From Desulfovibrio piger ATCC 29098 (lineage in GTDB: Bacteria > Desulfobacterota > Desulfovibrionia > Desulfovibrionales > Desulfovibrionaceae): a stretch of DNA of 64,000 nt. The stretch covers positions 191,325 through 255,324 of the forward strand of contig NZ_DS996355.1 of NCBI RefSeq assembly GCF_000156375.1. Direction: 5' to 3'. Positions 52,421-60,901 of this stretch are shown one piece after another (the stretch's first letter is position 1; the number at the start of each line of letters is the position of its first letter). Under the pieces are notes generated by a model. It was not told where the DNA came from. It did not search any database and saw nothing but the letters and a program-made list of their open reading frames with translations. A program made the position numbers and the translations under genes.

Positions 52421-53071
52421 GTGGTACGGATCGCCGGTGTCGTTTTGGCGGGGGGGCGTTCCCGGCGCATGGGCCGGGACAAGAGCCTGTTGCGCCTGGG
52501 AGGGGAGGCTGCCCCGACCCTGCTGGAACGGAGCGTCGCTTTGTTGGGGCCGTTGTGTGAGCAGGTCTGGGTATCATGCCGGGCAGGGCAGACCTATGCC
52601 GGGCAATGTTGCGTGCCGGACATCTTGTCGGCTTCCGGCCCCATCTGCGGTGTCCATGCGGCCCTGGTCCGCGCCCGTGAGGCAGGCATCCCTGCCGTGC
52701 TGGCACTTTCGTGTGACATGCCGCTCATGCACGCCGGCATGTTGCGACGTTTGATCGCGGCTTTTGCCGCATCTCCCCGTCAGTCTTTGATGACGGCCTT
52801 CATGGCGCCCAATGGCTGGACGGAATCCCTGGCCGCCATCTACCGGGTGGAGGCTGTCTCTTTTCTGGAAGCTGCGGTGGCGCAAGGGCACTTCAAGATG
52901 CGGGAAGCCGTGCCCCTGGAGCTGCAATGCTTCGAACATTATCGCACGGAAGATGCCCGTGCATTCTTCAATGTCAATACGCCGCAGGATCTGCAACAGG
53001 CCGCCGTCCTGAGCGGTATCACGGCACAGGAGCCGGGTGGGAAATTTGCCGAAATCCCTGACCGGGCTTGA
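52421..53071 (+). CDS. mobA: Molybdenum cofactor guanylyltransferase MobA
   Basis: Transfers GMP from GTP to molybdopterin to form the (bis-)MGD cofactor used by formate dehydrogenases; 216 residues. The nucleotide-binding VVLAGGRSRRMGRDKSLLRLGG is at residues 6-27 and the Mg-binding LALSCDMPLM near 101. The C-terminal part has the NVNTPQDL segment typical of MobA. The start is GTG with GGAGG 5 nt before. It is divergent from znuA with 150 bp between them. With TupA it points to a W/Mo-dependent metabolism. Confidence 0.9.
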   Translation: MVRIAGVVLAGGRSRRMGRDKSLLRLGGEAAPTLLERSVALLGPLCEQVWVSCRAGQTYAGQCCVPDILSASGPICGVHAALVRAREAGIPAVLALSCDMPLMHAGMLRRLIAAFAASPRQSLMTAFMAPNGWTESLAAIYRVEAVSFLEAAVAQGHFKMREAVPLELQCFEHYRTEDARAFFNVNTPQDLQQAAVLSGITAQEPGGKFAEIPDRA

Positions 53072-53087
53072 ATCTGCGTCCTGCTTG

Positions 53088-53107
53088 GGATATTATGCAC
53101 AATATCC
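53088..53107. promoter_or_regulatory. Inverted repeat upstream of the PEP-synthase-like operon
   Basis: GGATATT-ATGCAC-AATATCC is a perfect 7-bp inverted repeat, 75 bp before the ATG at 53182 and just past the mobA stop. It is a good operator candidate for the four-gene operon. The binding protein is unknown. Confidence 0.45.
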
Positions 53108-53181
53108 TGCAAATCGTTTTCCCGGCCTCCTGTAAAGCGGCGGAGCTTTGCCGCCCCTTGTTTTTCCGGACGAGGAAGAGA

Positions 53182-55779
53182 ATGTTTTTAAGCAAATTTT
53201 TCAAACGGTTTACCAGCGATAAAAAAAACGAGTCTTCTGCGGACAGCAGCCCTGAACATACGTTTGCTGTCCGCCATCATCGTTTCAAACTGTTTCTGAC
53301 GGCCTGGAACAAATTCCAGGAGAACATGACCTCCCTGGAGTACACCCTGTGCTGTGACCATCCCTTCGGCCTGCACCGGGTGCGGGCCCTGTGCACCAGT
53401 GTCGCCACGCAGGTATACCAGTGCATCCAGCACCTCGAACGGCTCAACCCTTCCCAGTGCAAGGCCCTGTACGAACGCTTCGACCATCTGCAAACAGCGG
53501 TCGCCAGTGAGGTCTACCCGCGTGTGCAGCTGCTGGAAGGGCCCTACATCATCCCGCTGGAGGAGGCGGGCCGGGCGGCGGAAGTCCATCTGGCCGACAA
53601 ATCCACGGCCCGCCTGGGCGAGTTGCGCCGTCATAGCCCCGACGTGGTGCCTGACGGTTTTGTGGTGACGGCCGCAGGTTGCATGAGCCTTTTTGCCGGC
53701 ACCGGGATGCTGGAAGAGATGAACCGGCGCATCCAGGCCGCAGGAGGCTATCTTCCCGAGACCTTGCAGGATCTTTCGGAAAGCCTGAGCGAACTGACGG
53801 AAAGCACGCCCCTGCCGGACAGGCTGGTGGAAGAATTTTGTGCCGCGCTGGCGGAACTGCGCAAAAGATGCCCGGGTGAGATGCGCCTGCTGTTCAAGGG
53901 GCGTTTGTGGCCCTGCATGGATGACGGCGAAGATACGCCGGGTACGGATCCCGGGCTTCTGGTCTGGGGTCCCACGGTCTCCCTGAACGCGCCCGATATG
54001 GACATCCTGGCCTCCCTGCATACGACGCTGGCCCGCAAGCAGCAGGCCCAGGCCCTGGTTTACCGGCGTGCCCGCGGCCTGATGGAAGCCAATGCCCGCA
54101 TCTGCATCACCTGCCTTGCCGTGGAGGAGGGCAGTTTCGGCGGCATGGCCCATACGGCCAACCCCATCGACCTGAAGGGCGGCAACGTCCACATCTATTT
54201 CTGTAACGGCCTGCCGCAGGACATGGAATACTCTCTGGTGCCCGTCAACGTGATGCACGTTTCCCGGACACCGCCGTACAAGGTCAGCGCCCGATGTATG
54301 CATGATGCCGAAGACGGCAGCGCGTTTTCCGATCAGGCGGCCGCTGAGGTGGCGGCCCTGGCCATGGCGCTGGAAAACATGTCCGGCTGCCCCCAGTCCA
54401 TGGTGTGGTTGCGTACGCCCTCAGGCCGGACGCAGGTGCTCATGGCCCGTCCCATGGTCATCAAGGCCCGGACCCAGGAAGAGCGCGAGGAAGAGGCCGA
54501 GTCCCGCGCGGACGACAATCTGCCCGCGCCCCTGCTGACCGGCGGCGTCACCACCAGCCGTGGCCGGGCCTGCGGCCCGGTGGTCATCGCCCGTTCCTGG
54601 TCCGATGTTCTGGATTTTCCGGACGGCGGCATCCTGGTGGTGCAGCGCGACTTGTACCAGTGGGCCTCGCTAGTGGACCGTGCCGGGGCCATCATCGCCG
54701 AGGACGGCCTGCTGGGTTCGCGTTTGTTCTCCCTGGCCCGCGAATTCGGCATCCCGGCCATGTTCGGTCTGGCCGGAGCCATGGAAAAGCTGACTCCGGG
54801 CGACAAGGTGACGGTCTGCACGGAGATGGGCTGTGTCTTCACCGGCCAGCTGGACGAGCTGCTGGCGCAGGCCCGCCCGCCCCGTGACTATCTGCCCGGC
54901 AGCCCTGTGTACCGGGTGCTGCAGCATGCGGCGGAGCATATCCTGCCCCTGACCATCGACGTGGACAGCGTGGACTTCAAGGCGGCCAACTGCCAGACCT
55001 ATCACGATATCGCCCGTTACTGCCACGAAAAGGCCGTCAGCGCCATGTTCACCCTGGGCTCAGACAAGCAGTACGCGGCCCAGCGCATCAAACAGCTGCG
55101 GGACAAGGTCCTCAAGCAGTTCTGGGTCGTGAACCTCAATGACGGTTTCGGCAAGGTCCAGCCCGGGCCGGTCATCGACGTGGAGGACATCACCTCCATC
55201 CCCATGCAGGCTGTCTGGCGCGGCATGAACGCCTACCCCTGGCAGGGCCCCCCGCCGGTGGACGGCAAAGGCTTCCTTTCCGTGCTGTTCGAGGCCACGG
55301 CCAATCCCAATCTGGATCCGGCGGCACAGACGGCCTATTTTACGGAAAAGAACTATTTCATGGTCTCGCGCGACTATTGCAGCCTGCATTCGCGCTTCGG
55401 CTTCCATTTCGTCTCTGTCGAAGCCCGTCTGGGGGACCGTACACCGGAGAATTATGTGGCCTTCCAGCTGCGCGGCGGGGCGGCCAATATCGAACGCCGC
55501 ATCCTGCGAGTGCGCTTCGTGGCCGATCTGTTGTGGGAATTCGGCCTGACGCCGGTGGTCCGCAATGACGCCGTGACCGCGCGCCTTGAGGGCATGGACA
55601 TGGAAGAAGGGCAGTGCCTGCTGGCTGTGGCGGGCTATCTGACCATCCATACCCGCCAGCTGGACATGATCATGCAGGACAGCGCCAAGGTGGCGGCGAC
55701 CCGCAAGACCATGCTGAACCATTGCCGTATATTGCTGACTGGTGGAGACCTTTCCCAGATTTCAGCCAAGGAGGAGTAG
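53182..55779 (+). CDS. PEP-synthase-like protein A, catalytically degenerate
   Basis: 865 residues, paralogous to the gene at 57872. Layout: helical N-terminus (30-125), degenerate ATP-grasp PPDK_N-like domain (about 130-430), swivelling PEP-utilizer domain (about 455-570), then a C-terminal domain (about 585-865) shared only with its paralogue. Key residues are lost: the RSS arginine motif reads FKGRL (about 238-242), and the phospho-histidine position is Arg514 (DGLLGSR against GGMAGH in the paralogue). It therefore cannot carry a phosphoryl group in the usual way. It is followed directly by a histidine kinase gene (stop and start adjacent). The start follows GAGGAAGAG. Confidence 0.82.
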   Translation: MFLSKFFKRFTSDKKNESSADSSPEHTFAVRHHRFKLFLTAWNKFQENMTSLEYTLCCDHPFGLHRVRALCTSVATQVYQCIQHLERLNPSQCKALYERFDHLQTAVASEVYPRVQLLEGPYIIPLEEAGRAAEVHLADKSTARLGELRRHSPDVVPDGFVVTAAGCMSLFAGTGMLEEMNRRIQAAGGYLPETLQDLSESLSELTESTPLPDRLVEEFCAALAELRKRCPGEMRLLFKGRLWPCMDDGEDTPGTDPGLLVWGPTVSLNAPDMDILASLHTTLARKQQAQALVYRRARGLMEANARICITCLAVEEGSFGGMAHTANPIDLKGGNVHIYFCNGLPQDMEYSLVPVNVMHVSRTPPYKVSARCMHDAEDGSAFSDQAAAEVAALAMALENMSGCPQSMVWLRTPSGRTQVLMARPMVIKARTQEEREEEAESRADDNLPAPLLTGGVTTSRGRACGPVVIARSWSDVLDFPDGGILVVQRDLYQWASLVDRAGAIIAEDGLLGSRLFSLAREFGIPAMFGLAGAMEKLTPGDKVTVCTEMGCVFTGQLDELLAQARPPRDYLPGSPVYRVLQHAAEHILPLTIDVDSVDFKAANCQTYHDIARYCHEKAVSAMFTLGSDKQYAAQRIKQLRDKVLKQFWVVNLNDGFGKVQPGPVIDVEDITSIPMQAVWRGMNAYPWQGPPPVDGKGFLSVLFEATANPNLDPAAQTAYFTEKNYFMVSRDYCSLHSRFGFHFVSVEARLGDRTPENYVAFQLRGGAANIERRILRVRFVADLLWEFGLTPVVRNDAVTARLEGMDMEEGQCLLAVAGYLTIHTRQLDMIMQDSAKVAATRKTMLNHCRILLTGGDLSQISAKEE

Positions 55780-57480
55780 ATGCCTTCCACACGGGAATAC
55801 AGACGCATCTTCCGCCGTCTGTTCGTCACGCATCTGGGGCTTGCCCTTTTGCCGCTGGTGGCATTGGGGATCTTCAGCATAGACCGCATCAATTCCATCT
55901 ATGATGAAAAGATCTCTGCCGGTATCGAAGCCGTTTGCAGCAGTAAACACCGGGCTTTGGATACCTTTTTGCATGAGCGTGTTTCCCAGATAAAAACGCT
56001 GGCCTTCACGCATGACCTTGCCGAATTGCGGGATCCTGACCGCCTGAGCCGTATCTTCACGGTCATGCAGCAGAGCGGGCGCTCGTTCGTGGATCTTGGC
56101 ATCATCGGCATGGACGGCCGCCACATCTCCTATGTGGGGCCGTTCGACCTGCGCGATGCCAACTACGTCAATGCCCCCTGGTTCACGGAGGTATTGCGCA
56201 AGGGCGTTTTCGTCAGCGACGTGTTCATGGGCTTCCGCAATGTGCCGCATTTCATCATCGCCGTCTTGCGTCATGAAGGGGGCGAGAGCTTCATCATGCG
56301 TGCCACCATCGACATGGAAGCCATCAACGGTCTGTTGCAGCGCGTGTACTCCGGGGAGCGTAGTGATGCCTTCCTGATCAACGAGCAGGGCGTGCTGCAG
56401 ACCGATTCCCGTGACTACGGCCGCATCCTTGAGCACTTCGACGTCACCTTGCCCAATGTGCTGCGCCAGGGCATCGCTCTTGTGCCCCTGCCGTCCCAGC
56501 CGGGCGACAGCGGCAGCAAGGAGCCTTTGGCGGCCATGATGCATCTGGATGCCATGCCCTGGTTGCTGGTGGTGGTGGACGATGTGCGGGAAAGCCTGGC
56601 CCCGCTGCACCGTCTGCGCATCTATATCCTGCTTTTCGTGGGGCTGGGTGCCGTGCTGGTCACGGTGGGGGCCTTCCTGGGGACGCGCTACATCGTCTCC
56701 TGTCTGACCGCCGCCGACCGCAAGCAGGCCCATATCGATGCCCGCATGCTGCAATCCAGCAAGATGGCGGCTCTCGGCAAGATGGCCGCAGGTGTGGCCC
56801 ATGAGGTCAACAATCCCCTCATGCTGATCCAGGAGAACGCCGGCTGGATCCGCGACCTGCTGCAGGACGAGAATCCCAAGAACATGGTCAATTATGACGA
56901 GATTATGGAGAGCACGGACAAGATCGAAAAGCACGTGCAGCGGGCCAAGGGGATCACGCAGCGCATGCTGGGCTTTGGCCGGCGCATGAATCCCGGCCGT
57001 TCGGAGATCATGGTCAACGTGCTGGTGGACCAGGCGACGGAGTTCCTCAAGACCGAGGCCCGCGGCCGCAATATCGCCATCGAGAAGGAGTTCTCCGCCG
57101 ATGTGCCGGTCATCCTTTCCGATTCGGCCCAGCTGGAGCAGGTGTTCATCAACATCATCGACAATGCCATCGACGCCATCGGCAAGAATGGCTCCATCAC
57201 CGTGCGCACCGAACCCTGGGAAAATGGCGCACGCATCTACTTCAAGGATACGGGGCCGGGCATGGACGAAGAGACCATGCAGCGCATCTTCGATCCTTTC
57301 TTCACCACAAAGGCAGTGGGCGAGGGTACAGGGCTTGGCCTGGCCATCTGCTTTACGATTCTGGAAAAGCTTGGTGGCCGTATAGAGGTCAACAGCGTTG
57401 TGGGGCAGGGGACGACATTCTGCATCAGCCTGCCCGCGGAACCGCCGAGCCAACCCCTTGAAACCAGCGAAGACGCTTAG
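55780..57480 (+). CDS. Membrane sensor histidine kinase, NtrB type with dCache domain
   Basis: 566 residues. TM1 lies near 15-37, a periplasmic dCache-like sensor occupies about 40-280 (YVGPFDLRDANYVNAPWF is typical), and TM2 lies near 286-308. No clear HAMP follows. The H-box is AAGVAHEVNNPLML with His341. The N-box is FINIIDNAIDAI, G1 is FKDTGPGMD, the F-box is DPFFTTK and G2 is GEGTGLGLAI, all intact. dCache domains in this group bind small organic acids or amines. It is placed between the degenerate PEP-synthase-like gene and the response regulator with no gaps, so one signalling unit is likely. Confidence 0.93.
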   Translation: MPSTREYRRIFRRLFVTHLGLALLPLVALGIFSIDRINSIYDEKISAGIEAVCSSKHRALDTFLHERVSQIKTLAFTHDLAELRDPDRLSRIFTVMQQSGRSFVDLGIIGMDGRHISYVGPFDLRDANYVNAPWFTEVLRKGVFVSDVFMGFRNVPHFIIAVLRHEGGESFIMRATIDMEAINGLLQRVYSGERSDAFLINEQGVLQTDSRDYGRILEHFDVTLPNVLRQGIALVPLPSQPGDSGSKEPLAAMMHLDAMPWLLVVVDDVRESLAPLHRLRIYILLFVGLGAVLVTVGAFLGTRYIVSCLTAADRKQAHIDARMLQSSKMAALGKMAAGVAHEVNNPLMLIQENAGWIRDLLQDENPKNMVNYDEIMESTDKIEKHVQRAKGITQRMLGFGRRMNPGRSEIMVNVLVDQATEFLKTEARGRNIAIEKEFSADVPVILSDSAQLEQVFINIIDNAIDAIGKNGSITVRTEPWENGARIYFKDTGPGMDEETMQRIFDPFFTTKAVGEGTGLGLAICFTILEKLGGRIEVNSVVGQGTTFCISLPAEPPSQPLETSEDA

Positions 57481-57489
57481 GAGCATGCC

Positions 57490-57870
57490 ATGCACGCACT
57501 CTTTGTTGATGATGAAGTGGAATTCCTGCAGCTGATGGAAAAACGTCTGTCCCGTCGCGGCATGACCATCGTGACGGCTCCTGACGGGCAGAGCGCGCTG
57601 GATATCGTCACAGAGGCCATGAAGCAGCCCGAGACCATGTTCCAGGTGGTGGTCATGGACGTGCGCATGCCCGGCATGGATGGGCTGGAAACGCTGCGCC
57701 ACATGAAGAAGATCGCGCCCAAACTGCCTGTCCTGCTGCTGACGGGCCATGCCTCCCTCGGCGTGGCCGTGCAGGGCATGGATCTGGGGGCCTATGACTA
57801 TATGCTGAAACCCGTGGCCATCAACGAGCTGATCATCAAGATGGAGGAGGCGGTTCGCGCCGCTGCGTGA
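57490..57870 (+). CDS. Single-domain response regulator (CheY-like)
   Basis: 126 residues, one receiver domain with no output domain. The acidic pair is Asp7-Asp8 (FVDDE), the phospho-acceptor is Asp57 (VVMDVRMPGMDG), and the switch Thr85 and Lys107 are in LLLTGH and YMLKPV. Without an output domain it must act by protein contact: with the PEP-synthase-like proteins encoded beside it, or as a phosphate shuttle. It starts 9 bp after the kinase and ends one base before the paralogue B start. Confidence 0.93.
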   Translation: MHALFVDDEVEFLQLMEKRLSRRGMTIVTAPDGQSALDIVTEAMKQPETMFQVVVMDVRMPGMDGLETLRHMKKIAPKLPVLLLTGHASLGVAVQGMDLGAYDYMLKPVAINELIIKMEEAVRAAA

Positions 57871-57871
57871 T

Positions 57872-60517
57872 ATGTCCATATTCACACGATTGCGACACTT
57901 GCTGGGCGGGCAGAAAGAGCTGAGCCCCGAGGATCTGGCACGCGAGGAAGAGCTGAAAAAGCAGCTCCGCGAACGTTGTGCCCGTTTCCGTCGCCTGCTG
58001 TCCTCCAACAAGAACGCGCTCGAGATCATGAGCGAAGTGGAAGAGGCCCTGGCCGGTTCGCGTCCCTTCGGCATGAGCTATGTCCGCGGTGCCGGTACGC
58101 GGGCGGCAACGGCCGTGTACCAGATGGTACGCGAACTGAACGCGCTTTCCGACAACCACTACGAAAGTTTGCAGACCGCTTTCAATGATGTCAGCGGCCG
58201 CATCACGGACGTGCTGGAGCGGAAGAGCCTGGTCACGGACGGCCCCTTGCTGCTGCCCCTGACGGACATCCGTCTGGGCGACATGCCGCAGGTCGGCGGC
58301 AAAATGGCCAATCTTGGCGAAGTCTCCGCCAATGTGGGGCTAGCCGTGCCGGATGGTTTTGCCGTGACGGTCAATGCCTATCATGCCTTCATGGAATACA
58401 ACGGGCTGCGTGACGAGATCTCCCGCCGTATCCAGAGCGCGGACATGGACAGCATGGACGACCTGTTCAGCCTGTCCGCCGCATTGCAGCAGTGCATCCT
58501 CAACGCGCCCTTGCCGCCGCAGCTGGAGCAGGCCATCGAAGAGGCCGTGGCGGGCATGGTGGAACGTTGCGGCAGCGAGCTGCGTCTTGCCCTGCGCAGC
58601 AGCGCCGTGGGCGAGGATGCCTTGGGCGTGACCTTTGCGGGGCAGTACCGCTCGGAGCTCAATGTCCTGCCCGAAGAAGCCTGCGAGGTCTGGAAAGAGA
58701 TCGTGGCCAGCAAATACGCGGTCACGGCCATGAGCTACCGTTTCCAGCGCGGCATCCCGGATGAGGCGGCGCCCATGAGTGTGGGCGTGCTCAGCATGGT
58801 GCAGGCGCTGGCCGGCGGTGTGGCCTACAGTCGTGACCCCGTGGCCAGCCGGCAGGGACGGGGACAGGTGACGCTCAATGCCGTTCCCGGGCTGCCCCAG
58901 GCCGTGGTGGACGGGGCCGTCACACCGGACGTGTTCGCCTTCAGTCGGCAGAATCCGCCGGAACTGCTTGAAAAGCACATCGCCCACAAGGCTTTTCGCC
59001 TGGATTGCGCTCCCGAGGCGGCTCAGGGCGTCAGCCGTTCCGATCTGGAAGGGGAGGCCGCTGTCCGTCCCAGCCTGACGGATGCCCAGGCCCGCGAGCT
59101 GGCGCAGGTGGCCCTGGCACTGGAAGAATTCTACAATGAACCGCAGGACGTGGAATGGGCGCTGGAACCCTATGAAGGCAACACGCGCATCGTGGTCCTG
59201 CAAAGCCGTCCGCTGTTCGAAAGCGTACCCGACCAGACGGAAGAAGCTCCGGCGGCAGTGGCCGGGGAAGAGGACCCGGGGGATCTGCCCGTCCTGGCGC
59301 AGGGCGGCATGGCCGTCAGCTCCGGGGTGGCCGTGGGGCCGGTTTTCGTGGCCCGCAAGGATGCGGACATGCTGTCTTTCCCGCGTGGCGGCATCCTGGT
59401 CATCGAGCGGGCGCAGCCCCGCTGGGCCACGCTGCTTTCCCGGGCCGCAGGCTTGATCAGCGAGACGGGCGGCATGGCCGGACACCTGGCCTCTGTGGCG
59501 CGCGAATACAAGCTCCCGGCCCTGTTCAGCCTGAAGGATGCCAGCCAGCTGCTGGAAAATGCCGGTGAGGTCACGCTGCTGGCCGACCGGGGCACGGTAC
59601 TGGCCGGGAGCCATCCCGAATTGATCCCGGCGGGAGCGACGCCCCCCAACCTTATGGCCGGGAGTCCTGTGTACCAGCGCCTCAAGGAGTTGGCGGCCCT
59701 GATGACGCCCCTGCATCTGTTGGACCCGGATTCGCCGGACTTCTCGCCGGCCAACTGCACGAGCCTGCACGACATCACCCGCTTCTGCCATGAAAAGGCC
59801 GTGGGCCTGATGTTCGACAGCGAGGCGGCCCTCAACCGCAACATGGGCAAACAGCTCAAGGTGGGCGTCAAGCTGCAATATTGGGTCATCGACATGGATG
59901 ATGGCTTCAAGCGCAGTATCAGCGGGCCTCTGGTGGAGCTGGGAGACATCGCCTGCAAGCCCATGCTGGCCTTGTGGAACGGCATGGTGGCCGTGCCCTG
60001 GGCCGGACCGCCGGCGACCAGCGCCTCGGGCTTCATGAGCGTCGTGTTCGAGAGCACCATGAACCGGGAGCTGGAAAGTACGGCACCTACGGCCATGGCT
60101 GACAAGAACTTCTTCATCATCGCCTCGCGCTATATGATCCTGCAGGCCCGGTACGGGTACCATTTCTGCACGGTGGAATGCCTTGCGGGCGAGGATGAGC
60201 ACGAGAACTTCGTCAGCTTCCAGTTCAAGGGCGGGGCAGCGGACGTCAGCCGCCGCATCCTGCGTGCCAGGATGCTGGCCGATTTGCTGGAGACCCACGG
60301 TTTCCGCGTGGACATCAAGAATGACTCCATGTTTGCCGTGGCGGAAGCGTATGATGCCGAAGAGACCCTGCGCCGGACGCGCCTGATCGGCTATCTGCTG
60401 ATCCACAGCCGTCAGGTGGACATGATCATGAAGGATACCGTGCGTGCGGCGGCCCTCAAGGAAAAGCTAGCCGGAGACATGGCAACGCTGATGGCAAAGC
60501 CCTTGCAATTCAGCTGA
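57872..60517 (+). CDS. PEP-synthase-like protein B with intact phospho-histidine
   Basis: 881 residues. Helical N-terminus (1-125); PPDK_N-like ATP-grasp domain (about 130-450) with VGGKMANLGEV at 141-151, LALRSSAVGED at 239-249 and DVEWALE before the IVVLQSRPL end; PEP-utilizer swivelling domain (about 475-590) with GGMAGH and the candidate phospho-acceptor His538. The last 280 residues are not the PEP/pyruvate barrel of PpsA. They match the end of paralogue A instead (QYWVIDMDDGF, MAxPWxGPP, SFQFKGGAADVSRRIL). It would transfer phosphate from ATP to His and then to an unknown acceptor, much as rifampicin phosphotransferases use a different acceptor domain. Confidence 0.85.
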   Translation: MSIFTRLRHLLGGQKELSPEDLAREEELKKQLRERCARFRRLLSSNKNALEIMSEVEEALAGSRPFGMSYVRGAGTRAATAVYQMVRELNALSDNHYESLQTAFNDVSGRITDVLERKSLVTDGPLLLPLTDIRLGDMPQVGGKMANLGEVSANVGLAVPDGFAVTVNAYHAFMEYNGLRDEISRRIQSADMDSMDDLFSLSAALQQCILNAPLPPQLEQAIEEAVAGMVERCGSELRLALRSSAVGEDALGVTFAGQYRSELNVLPEEACEVWKEIVASKYAVTAMSYRFQRGIPDEAAPMSVGVLSMVQALAGGVAYSRDPVASRQGRGQVTLNAVPGLPQAVVDGAVTPDVFAFSRQNPPELLEKHIAHKAFRLDCAPEAAQGVSRSDLEGEAAVRPSLTDAQARELAQVALALEEFYNEPQDVEWALEPYEGNTRIVVLQSRPLFESVPDQTEEAPAAVAGEEDPGDLPVLAQGGMAVSSGVAVGPVFVARKDADMLSFPRGGILVIERAQPRWATLLSRAAGLISETGGMAGHLASVAREYKLPALFSLKDASQLLENAGEVTLLADRGTVLAGSHPELIPAGATPPNLMAGSPVYQRLKELAALMTPLHLLDPDSPDFSPANCTSLHDITRFCHEKAVGLMFDSEAALNRNMGKQLKVGVKLQYWVIDMDDGFKRSISGPLVELGDIACKPMLALWNGMVAVPWAGPPATSASGFMSVVFESTMNRELESTAPTAMADKNFFIIASRYMILQARYGYHFCTVECLAGEDEHENFVSFQFKGGAADVSRRILRARMLADLLETHGFRVDIKNDSMFAVAEAYDAEETLRRTRLIGYLLIHSRQVDMIMKDTVRAAALKEKLAGDMATLMAKPLQFS

Positions 60518-60530
60518 TCGACGGCTGCGG

Positions 60531-60556
60531 TTGACACACGTGCGGGGTTATATTAG
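60531..60556 (+). promoter_or_regulatory. Promoter candidate for tRNA-Val
   Basis: TTGACA at 60531-60536 is followed by TTATATTAG (60548-60556). The spacing to TATTAG is 14 bp and to TTAGAA 16 bp, so the -10 is ambiguous. It lies about 40-60 bp before the tRNA, as expected for a stable RNA promoter. Confidence 0.45.
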
Positions 60557-60594
60557 AAGACGGCATGCCTTTTCCGTTCTGGAAAAGGCAGCTT

Positions 60595-60670
60595 GGGCAG
60601 TTAGCTCAGCTGGTTGAGCACCGCCCTTACAAGGCGGGGGCCACAGGTTCAAGTCCTGTACTGCCCACCA
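60595..60670 (+). tRNA. tRNA-Val (anticodon UAC)
   Basis: Complete cloverleaf of 76 nt with encoded CCA. Acceptor arms GGGCAGT and ACTGCCC pair over 7 bp. The D-arm is AGCTCAGCTGGTTGAGC, the anticodon stem-loop CCGCC-CTTACAA-GGCGG gives anticodon TAC, and the T-arm is ACAGG-TTCAAGT-CCTGT. It reads GUA and other valine codons. A terminator follows at once. It abuts the prophage and is the likely attachment site. Confidence 0.97.
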
Positions 60671-60678
60671 AGGAAATC

Positions 60679-60712
60679 AAGGGGTTACGGATTTATCCGT
60701 AACCCCTTTTTC
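60679..60712 (+). terminator. Rho-independent terminator after tRNA-Val
   Basis: AAGGGGTTACGG and CCGTAACCCCTT arms with an ATTTAT loop, followed by T residues. Confidence 0.9.
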
Positions 60713-60828
60713 TTTTGTCCCAACACCATTCCCAACACGCACGCGAAAAAATAGCACCAAGTGATGAAAAATCTTCGTGCGTAATCATGCTGCTTGTCTG
60801 CGGATTACCTTCAATAAGTTTGCGGCGC

Positions 60829-60861
60829 TATTGGCAGCAATTTGCGCGCGTATTGGCAGCA
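60829..60861. repeat. Two TATTGGCAGCA direct repeats
   Basis: Two 11-bp identical copies at 60829-60839 and 60851-60861, both preceded by GCG-rich bases, spaced two helical turns apart. Candidate arm-type sites for the prophage integrase or its excisionase. Confidence 0.6.
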
Positions 60862-60875
60862 GAAAAGCAAAAAGC

Positions 60876-60901
60876 AAGGCGGGATTTCTCCCGCCTTTTT
60901 T
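60876..60901. terminator. Terminator at the 3' end of mom
   Basis: AAGGCGGGA and TCCCGCCTT arms with a TTTC loop. T6 follows on the plus strand and weaker T runs on the minus strand, where it would end mom transcription. Confidence 0.65.

Noticed and set aside
55762..58074. 770-codon frame antisense to the kinase and receiver genes
   Set aside because: Composition is typical of a shadow frame, and the plus strand carries intact H-box, N-box and REC motifs.
58340..60406. 688-codon frame antisense to PEP-synthase-like protein B
   Set aside because: No recognisable domain; explained by GC-rich third positions on the coding strand.
57872..60517. Ordinary phosphoenolpyruvate synthase (ppsA)
   Set aside because: The C-terminal PEP/pyruvate barrel is missing and is replaced by a domain shared with the paralogue at 53182.
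60719..60861. CRISPR-like short repeats
   Set aside because: Only two copies of each 8-11 bp repeat, with 4-11 bp spacers and no cas genes; better explained as integrase arm sites.
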